A stretch of DNA of 64,000 nucleotides from Candidatus Saccharibacteria bacterium UBA1103 (GTDB taxonomy: Bacteria; Patescibacteriota; Saccharimonadia; Saccharimonadales; Saccharimonadaceae): positions 1 to 64,000 of the forward strand of contig DCBQ01000002.1 in NCBI GenBank assembly GCA_002313515.1, given 5' to 3'. Shown here piece by piece: positions 59,131 to 64,000 of this stretch (positions are counted from its first letter, which is position 1; every line of letters begins with the position of its first letter). A program made the position numbers and the translations under genes. Below the pieces are notes generated by a model. That model was not told the DNA's origin, did not search any database, and worked only from the letters and a program-made list of their open reading frames with translations.

Positions 59131-62100
59131 ATGGCAGACAAAAATAGATTCGGATGGAACGAGCAAGGCGCAGAGCAAAACGCCGAAACGCGTTTAGACA
59201 GTGCAGAAAGGCGTGTTGATGGTGTAGAGCGCCGCTTAGATAATACGGAAAAGCGCGTCGAGGATATAGAGGGTGTTTTGGGCTATGTGGGCACCAAGAT
59301 GGATGAGGTTGAATCGCTAGCTAAAACGGTTAATTTGTCTAAGGCCCAGCTGGAGCAACTAGCCAAAGCAATTGGTAGCTCGCAGGACTACATGACTAAT
59401 ATTAGCGAGACTGTAAATTATCTACTGAATCAAGTTAAGCCAATTGGCGAGCAGGTTGCAGCTAGCAAGCGAGAGACGGCAATGGCACCAGGATTTGATG
59501 TTTCAAAACCGCACAGATCTTACTTTGTACTAGTGCCCAATGAACTTAATGACGCAGAGAAAGTTAGCTCGACGAGTAGAACTGATGCTGAAGTTGTTAA
59601 TCCCTTTAACAAGAGTCAGAAGCTGAATGTTCGAGAGCTGTTTGGTGGACGGGCGCGCGCGGAGAGCGCGTCTTCTAAAGATAGTGAGCAGTCACACGAG
59701 GTAGTGCCAGAAGAAATTAAGTGGAGCTATTCAATTCTAGCGAATAAGCGCGAGTTTAAAAACACTTTTGAACAAGGCTTGGAGCAGTTTGGTGACAAAG
59801 TAGATCCAGTAAAGCTAAAGGAAGTTATTTTAGCACGTAACGAGGTGGCGCGGTTAGAGAACCGTACGGGCGGCTTACTATTCACTAAGTCAAGCCAAGA
59901 AAAATACCAGGCAGCTTATGCTAAGTATGCTGCCCTGCGTACTGAGCTAGCCAGTGACTACGGCACTAAGTTAAAGGCCGAGAAGGGCGAGTTAACCGAC
60001 GAAGATAAAGCTCGAGCAATTGCTGAGTACACCAAGAGCTGGAATCGATCGATTGCGCCGACGCGCCACAATCTAGAGATGCAGAAGGCGTCGGGCAAAT
60101 TTATTGAGTGGTGGGGCGGTCGTCATATGGCCTCGCGCGTTGCCATGGGTATGGTAGCTACGGCGGCAGTGACTGGTGCAGTGACGGTAGCTACGGGTGG
60201 CCTGACGATTCCGGTAGCTGCAGCGGTAGCCGGTATGGCTACGGTGGGTACTCGCATTGGTAAGGCGGTTGCCAATATGAAGGCGGCACAAACCGAGTCG
60301 CGGCAAAATCTAGAGAAACATTGGTATGAGAAAGCTATTTCTAGCGTATCAAGTGCGGCGGTTAAAGCCTTTATGGCAATTCCTCCAGTTAAAAAGTTTG
60401 CCCTGGAGCGCGCCGAGAAGGTTAACCGAGCTGAGCAGGAATGGCAAAAACAGCATGCCGAGGACTTTCGAAAGGACGCTCAGTCAATCGACGAGTGGTT
60501 TAAAACTTCGGCGGCCGCTGGAGCATCGCACGATGCACTATCTGCTATTATGGCACAGCGTGATCGCAGGCTGAATGAGTTAAACCACCGCTATGAAGCT
60601 AAGGCCCAGGATCATGAGCGCGAGAAGGATCACGAACAGAAGCGCATGCGGTTAGCGATGACGCTTGGTTCAGTGGCGCTGGGTGCCACTGCTGGTGCAG
60701 CCATTGGTACGGCCTTAAACGAAGGGCCTTTGCACGACAGCTTAATGGAAATGCGCGAGAACGTTAGTGGTACAGCTAAAAACCTTGCTGGGCTATTTGG
60801 CGTTAAGGAGGCGTTCGCCGAGGATACCCCAGGCGGCAATGGTGGAAACGGCTTGACCGATGATGCGTTAGATAAGAGTGCTGTGCCATCACCAAGGAGT
60901 AATGGTAATACTTTAACTGAGGCAGCTCAGTCAATTGATTCAGTGGTAGAGGATAATTTTGAGCCATATACGGCGGCTAATGTACCAGCTGTCAGTTATG
61001 ACGAGTTTGAAAAGTTTGATCTAAAGATTAACAATACTGCGTTTAGTAAGGGATTTGATATTACAAATGTCGAGACCTGGAGTAGCGATTTCTGGCATGC
61101 AGTTGAAACCAACCCAGAACAGCTAGTGTCATACTCTGAAGGATTTATTGATGATGATACTCTGCGTAGTATGGGTTATAACGGTGACATGAATGCCTTT
61201 GCCGATATGCTTAAGAGTAATAACGAGGCACGCGCCAATCTGATAAATATGATGCACGAGCAATTCCAAGGCGGAAAGGTAGAGTTAGTTGATATCGATA
61301 CTAGCAAATATGCAGTCTACGATTACGGCCTAAACTACACTGGTCATAATGGCGACGTGACTGATACTACGCTGGTTGCTTATCGAGTTAATGAGGGTGT
61401 ACTACATAACATTGTTAAGGTAACGTCGGCAGATGGTCGTGAGACCTATATGGATACGCGCTGCGGCAACGCTATCAAGATTGGTGAGAAGCCACCAGTC
61501 CAGGAAATTACTCCGCCGCGCCGCAATCCAGAATACGAGGAGCCGACTCCTGCTCGTGAAACCGAAACTCCATCTCACGAGAAAGAAACCGAAACTCCAT
61601 CGCCGACCCCAACTCCATCGCCGACCCCAACGCCATCACCAACTCCAACGCCATCACCAACTCCAACGCCATCACCAACTCCAACGCCTACGCGTACTTT
61701 GGAACATAAAAATCCAGAAGAGGATGTTAACGTTAATCCAGGAAATCACAATCAGACAGACGAGACGCCAGGGGCTCAGGATAAGCCTCAGGAATATGAA
61801 CCTGGTAAAGACGAAGAGGGTAACACTACTGCTCCAGCTACTCCGCCTAAAGATGCGCAGGTTAATGCTGGTAATACTGACGGAAATCCCGATAATGGCT
61901 CGGAATATGTGCCGAAGCCCGACGAAAAGCCAAGCGCTAGTCCGAATGAAAATGACAATTCCAATGGTAGCTCGAGCGGTAATAACAATGATAAGCCAAA
62001 TGGCGACATCAGTGGTAACCAGCCGCAACGTCCGAACGGACAAGATTGGCAAGCTGAAGACAATTCAGAGTCTAGCGCCTCAGCTGAAAATAAATCTGAT

Positions 62101-62463
62101 GATGACGCTGCCTTAGAAGCTGAACGTCAACGCCAAGAGCAAATAAAGCAACAACAGCAGCAGGAAGCTGCAGCTAAGGCCGAAGCCGAGCGTCAGCAGC
62201 AGGAAGCAGAAGCTAAGGCAAGGGCGGAGGCAGAAGCTCAGCGTCAAGCACAGGCTGCCGAACAACAGCGCCAGGCTGAAGCAGCTCGTCAAGAGCAGCT
62301 AAGGCAACAACAGGCAGCTGAAGCTGAGAGACAACGTCAAGCCGCTATCGCGGAGCAACAGCGTCAAGCTCAGGCTGCCGCTGAAGCCGCTAGGAAAGCG
62401 GCCGAGCAACAGGCTGCTCAACAGGCTCAACAAGCCGCCACTAACGCAAGTCAGAATCAGTAG
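59131..62463 (+). CDS. Giant coiled-coil protein with Pro-Thr repeats, unknown function
   Basis: A protein of 1110 residues. 1-95: coiled coil with heptad-like repeats (RLDSAERRVDGVERRLDNTE). About 200-330: helical and charged. Two Ala/Gly-rich hydrophobic segments (331-375, VAMGMVATAAVTGAVTVATG; 506-530) may insert in the membrane. About 600-800: globular domain. 823-850: Thr-Pro-Ser-Pro repeats. 855-985: Asn/Asp/Gly/Pro-rich. 993-1110: Gln/Ala/Glu coiled coil. GAGGAG site. It lies next to a GlcNAc transferase and may be its substrate; a surface or cytoskeletal scaffold is only a guess. Confidence 0.7.
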   Translation: MADKNRFGWNEQGAEQNAETRLDSAERRVDGVERRLDNTEKRVEDIEGVLGYVGTKMDEVESLAKTVNLSKAQLEQLAKAIGSSQDYMTNISETVNYLLNQVKPIGEQVAASKRETAMAPGFDVSKPHRSYFVLVPNELNDAEKVSSTSRTDAEVVNPFNKSQKLNVRELFGGRARAESASSKDSEQSHEVVPEEIKWSYSILANKREFKNTFEQGLEQFGDKVDPVKLKEVILARNEVARLENRTGGLLFTKSSQEKYQAAYAKYAALRTELASDYGTKLKAEKGELTDEDKARAIAEYTKSWNRSIAPTRHNLEMQKASGKFIEWWGGRHMASRVAMGMVATAAVTGAVTVATGGLTIPVAAAVAGMATVGTRIGKAVANMKAAQTESRQNLEKHWYEKAISSVSSAAVKAFMAIPPVKKFALERAEKVNRAEQEWQKQHAEDFRKDAQSIDEWFKTSAAAGASHDALSAIMAQRDRRLNELNHRYEAKAQDHEREKDHEQKRMRLAMTLGSVALGATAGAAIGTALNEGPLHDSLMEMRENVSGTAKNLAGLFGVKEAFAEDTPGGNGGNGLTDDALDKSAVPSPRSNGNTLTEAAQSIDSVVEDNFEPYTAANVPAVSYDEFEKFDLKINNTAFSKGFDITNVETWSSDFWHAVETNPEQLVSYSEGFIDDDTLRSMGYNGDMNAFADMLKSNNEARANLINMMHEQFQGGKVELVDIDTSKYAVYDYGLNYTGHNGDVTDTTLVAYRVNEGVLHNIVKVTSADGRETYMDTRCGNAIKIGEKPPVQEITPPRRNPEYEEPTPARETETPSHEKETETPSPTPTPSPTPTPSPTPTPSPTPTPSPTPTPTRTLEHKNPEEDVNVNPGNHNQTDETPGAQDKPQEYEPGKDEEGNTTAPATPPKDAQVNAGNTDGNPDNGSEYVPKPDEKPSASPNENDNSNGSSSGNNNDKPNGDISGNQPQRPNGQDWQAEDNSESSASAENKSDDDAALEAERQRQEQIKQQQQQEAAAKAEAERQQQEAEAKARAEAEAQRQAQAAEQQRQAEAARQEQLRQQQAAEAERQRQAAIAEQQRQAQAAAEAARKAAEQQAAQQAQQAATNASQNQ
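61594..61690 (+). repeat. 18-bp tandem repeat encoding Thr-Pro-Ser-Pro-Thr-Pro
   Basis: About five copies of an 18-base unit (consensus ACGCCATCACCAACTCCA). The first copies differ (TCGCCGACC), the last three are almost identical, so copy number may change by slippage. Confidence 0.85.
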
Positions 62464-62485
62464 TAACAAATAGGAGGGTAATAAC

Positions 62486-63388
62486 ATGTCAAGTGGAGTC
62501 AAAATACGTCGAGTAACGGGTATGGTAGCTGGCGTATCATTAATGAGTATGATAGCGGTAGTGGCGACTTCAGGTTCGGCTAACGCCTGGGGACCTGAGC
62601 GTACTACTTTTACCATGGCAAAACCGGCTACCTACGCTACGTTTAACTCGATAACAGATAACCCTAACTTTGGTGACGAACGTAACTTCCTGCGAGTTCG
62701 TGATGCTGATAGTAAATATTGGGTGACAGGTAGCAATCCAGAAGGTTATGGCAATAATGGTAAGAATGGCTGGACCGATACGATGAATATGCAAGAAGGC
62801 CATACTTACGAGGTTAAATTGTATGTTCATAACAATGGCGAGGAAGGCAAATATATGGCGGCGAACGTGCGAGCGCATGTCAACCTGCCTACTGCTGAAA
62901 CTACTTTTGGCAAACAATTTGAGGTAAATGGTTATCTGTCGTCCAGTAACGCTAACCCTACTGAGATTTGGGACAATATTGTACTAAAGAGCGATAAAGC
63001 GTTTCACGTAAAGGTGGTGTCGCAGAAATACTACAATAACTTAAAGACTGAAGATGATGGCGGCTTTGATCTACCGAATGAAGTCTATACGGCTAAAGGT
63101 GAAGGCACTGGTGCTATGCTAGGCTACGACCAGCTGAACGGTTATGTCAATAGTTGCATGCCTTACTCGGGATTTGTTCTATTAAAGATTCAACCAGTAT
63201 TCCAAACCACAACTGATACTCCGCCAACGTCGTCAGACGACAACGTAGATAAGGCCAAGACGACGCCAGGTGTGCCGGCCACTGGTTCTAATTTTACTGT
63301 TGCTACGGCTAGCTTTATAGGCTTTCTAGCTTTGGCTACCTTGGCGATATTGCTGCTAGGTAAACATGGCAAGATGTCACAAAAATAA
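62486..63388 (+). CDS. Exported protein with C-terminal sortase-type sorting signal
   Basis: A protein of 300 residues: signal peptide 1-34 (ending GSANA), a beta-rich domain (about 35-240) with VYEVKLYVHNNG-like strands, a Thr/Asp/Pro linker, then VPATG (263-267), a hydrophobic helix (FTVATASFIGFLALATLAIL) and the basic tail GKHGKMSQK. This is the order of LPxTG wall-anchor signals, with Val for Leu. AGGAGGG site. If a sortase is present the protein is wall-linked or pilin-like. Follows the giant protein by 22 bases. Confidence 0.75.
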   Translation: MSSGVKIRRVTGMVAGVSLMSMIAVVATSGSANAWGPERTTFTMAKPATYATFNSITDNPNFGDERNFLRVRDADSKYWVTGSNPEGYGNNGKNGWTDTMNMQEGHTYEVKLYVHNNGEEGKYMAANVRAHVNLPTAETTFGKQFEVNGYLSSSNANPTEIWDNIVLKSDKAFHVKVVSQKYYNNLKTEDDGGFDLPNEVYTAKGEGTGAMLGYDQLNGYVNSCMPYSGFVLLKIQPVFQTTTDTPPTSSDDNVDKAKTTPGVPATGSNFTVATASFIGFLALATLAILLLGKHGKMSQK

Positions 63389-63390
63389 GG

Positions 63391-63396
63391 TATAAT
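63391..63396 (+). promoter_or_regulatory. -10 box of the parA-like gene
   Basis: TATAAT 23 bases before the GTG at 63420, with AAGGAGG in the short leader. Confidence 0.55.
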
Positions 63397-63419
63397 AGAA
63401 AATAATTAAGGAGGTATTG

Positions 63420-64000
63420 GTGACTAATGTTGTCGCAATAATCAATCAGAAAGGTGGCGTCGGTAAAACGACGTCAGCAATTAACATTGGTTATTACGCC
63501 GCCAAAGGCCATGATGCTCGTACACTTCTGATTGATTTTGACCCGCAGGGAAATGCGTCATCGGGGCTAAATGTCGATCGTGATACTCTTCGTTCACCCA
63601 ATAATCCTGCGGGCGCTGCTACTATTTTAGACGTCATCTCTGGCGAAGCGGCTTTGGCAGATGCAATTCAGACTACTAAGTTCAAGAATCTATATATTGC
63701 TCCGTCAACACCGCAGCTGGCCGACGCTGAGGCTGGCTTGGCCACAGCAGATCGCCGCTTCAACCGTTTAGTGGATGCAGTGCGTACGATTGCTGATCGT
63801 TATGACTTAATTATCATTGACTCACCGCCGTCGCTTTCGCTGTTGACCGTCAATGTCCTGGCGGCGTCCGATCAGGTATTATTGCCAGTACAGGCGGAGT
63901 TCTACGCTCTAGAAGGTCTTACACAACTGTTGGAAACTATGAAAGCGGTGCGCCAGTCGCTTAATCCAACCATTGAGCTACTGGGAGTTCTAGTTACGAT
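63420..64000 (+). CDS. parA: ParA/Soj-family chromosome partition ATPase, 3' end outside window
   Basis: Reading frame from GTG at 63420 to the right edge (193 codons). Deviant Walker A INQKGGVGKTTSAIN, A' motif LIDFDPQGNAS, Walker B LIIIDSPPSLS and PVQAEFYALEGL are all present. ParA with ParB segregates chromosomes or plasmids. AAGGAGG ribosome site. No plasmid genes are visible, and housekeeping genes share the window, so a chromosomal Soj is more likely. Confidence 0.93.
   Translation, partial: MTNVVAIINQKGGVGKTTSAINIGYYAAKGHDARTLLIDFDPQGNASSGLNVDRDTLRSPNNPAGAATILDVISGEAALADAIQTTKFKNLYIAPSTPQLADAEAGLATADRRFNRLVDAVRTIADRYDLIIIDSPPSLSLLTVNVLAASDQVLLPVQAEFYALEGLTQLLETMKAVRQSLNPTIELLGVLVT

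Noticed and set aside
61594..61690. Short tandem repeats that might be a replication origin with iterons
   Set aside because: They are in-frame Thr-Pro-Ser-Pro codons within a coding region; no DnaA boxes or A+T-rich unwinding stretch seen nearby, despite parA at the right edge.
1..64000. Alternative genetic code (UGA read as Gly, as in Gracilibacteria and SR1)
   Set aside because: Genes end normally at TGA in places (for example the ATGA and GTGA overlaps at 1281 and 8927) and conserved genes need no in-frame TGA.

Overview
The window looks like a chromosomal segment of a Candidate Phyla Radiation bacterium, most likely a Saccharibacteria (TM7) relative. This is inferred from the mix of arrays of small TrbC/VirB2-like membrane proteins beside a VirB6/TrbL-like protein, large surface proteins, a compact gene layout with many overlapping genes, a type IV pilin-like protein, a full RuvABC set, and a diversity-generating retroelement (DGR). 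The standard bacterial code fits throughout. No rRNA, insertion sequence or CRISPR array was seen; there is one tRNA.

Region by region. (1) 1-11493: a type IV secretion-like surface locus, with five small TrbC/VirB2-like proteins and one gene remnant on the minus strand, a VirB6/TrbL-like polytopic protein, a CHAP-type and a lysozyme plus NlpC/P60-type peptidoglycan hydrolase, and membrane-anchored accessory proteins. (2) 11526-25676: a cell-surface glycan locus, with UDP-galactopyranose mutase, a GlfT2-like galactofuranosyltransferase, GT2 and GT4 enzymes, an acyltransferase, an O-antigen ligase/polymerase-like protein, a polyprenyl-phosphate sugar transferase and an LCP-family ligase. A lectin protein with nine ricin-type repeats lies in the middle. 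(3) 25756-38016: housekeeping genes (mscS, trmB, one CAU tRNA, an FtsB/DivIC-like gene, a pilin-like gene, ruvCAB, tsaE, holA, rpsT) plus a cysteine-repeat surface protein and a degenerate DHH-family protein.

(4) 38061-42571: a complete DGR. It comprises an 876-residue exported target protein with a 189-bp variable repeat at its very 3' end, an Avd-like helper, a reverse transcriptase with the DGR-type IGxxxSQ motif and YMDD, and a 189-bp template repeat. The template repeat lies on the opposite strand, downstream of the reverse transcriptase, behind its own candidate -10 box. By hand alignment the two repeats differ at 23 positions and every one is an adenine in the template. (5) 42684-46871: truB-rpsO-pnp, interrupted by a gene related to the N-terminal part of the DGR target. 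(6) 46872-56747: SDR, PlsC, UDG, PRC-barrel, recX/recA, a short tsaB, rny, metG and tatD. (7) 56811-64000: more surface biology (a membrane-anchored HExxH protein, a GT60-like glycosyltransferase, a 1110-residue coiled-coil protein with Pro-Thr repeats, a protein with a VPATG sorting-type tail), then the start of a parA/soj gene.

Across the window many genes have no Shine-Dalgarno sequence. Instead a -10 box, often of the extended form TGnTAnnAT, sits about 6 bp before the ATG, which implies leaderless mRNAs. Genes inside operons usually have ordinary Shine-Dalgarno sites or overlap the previous stop codon. This pattern was used to choose several start codons.
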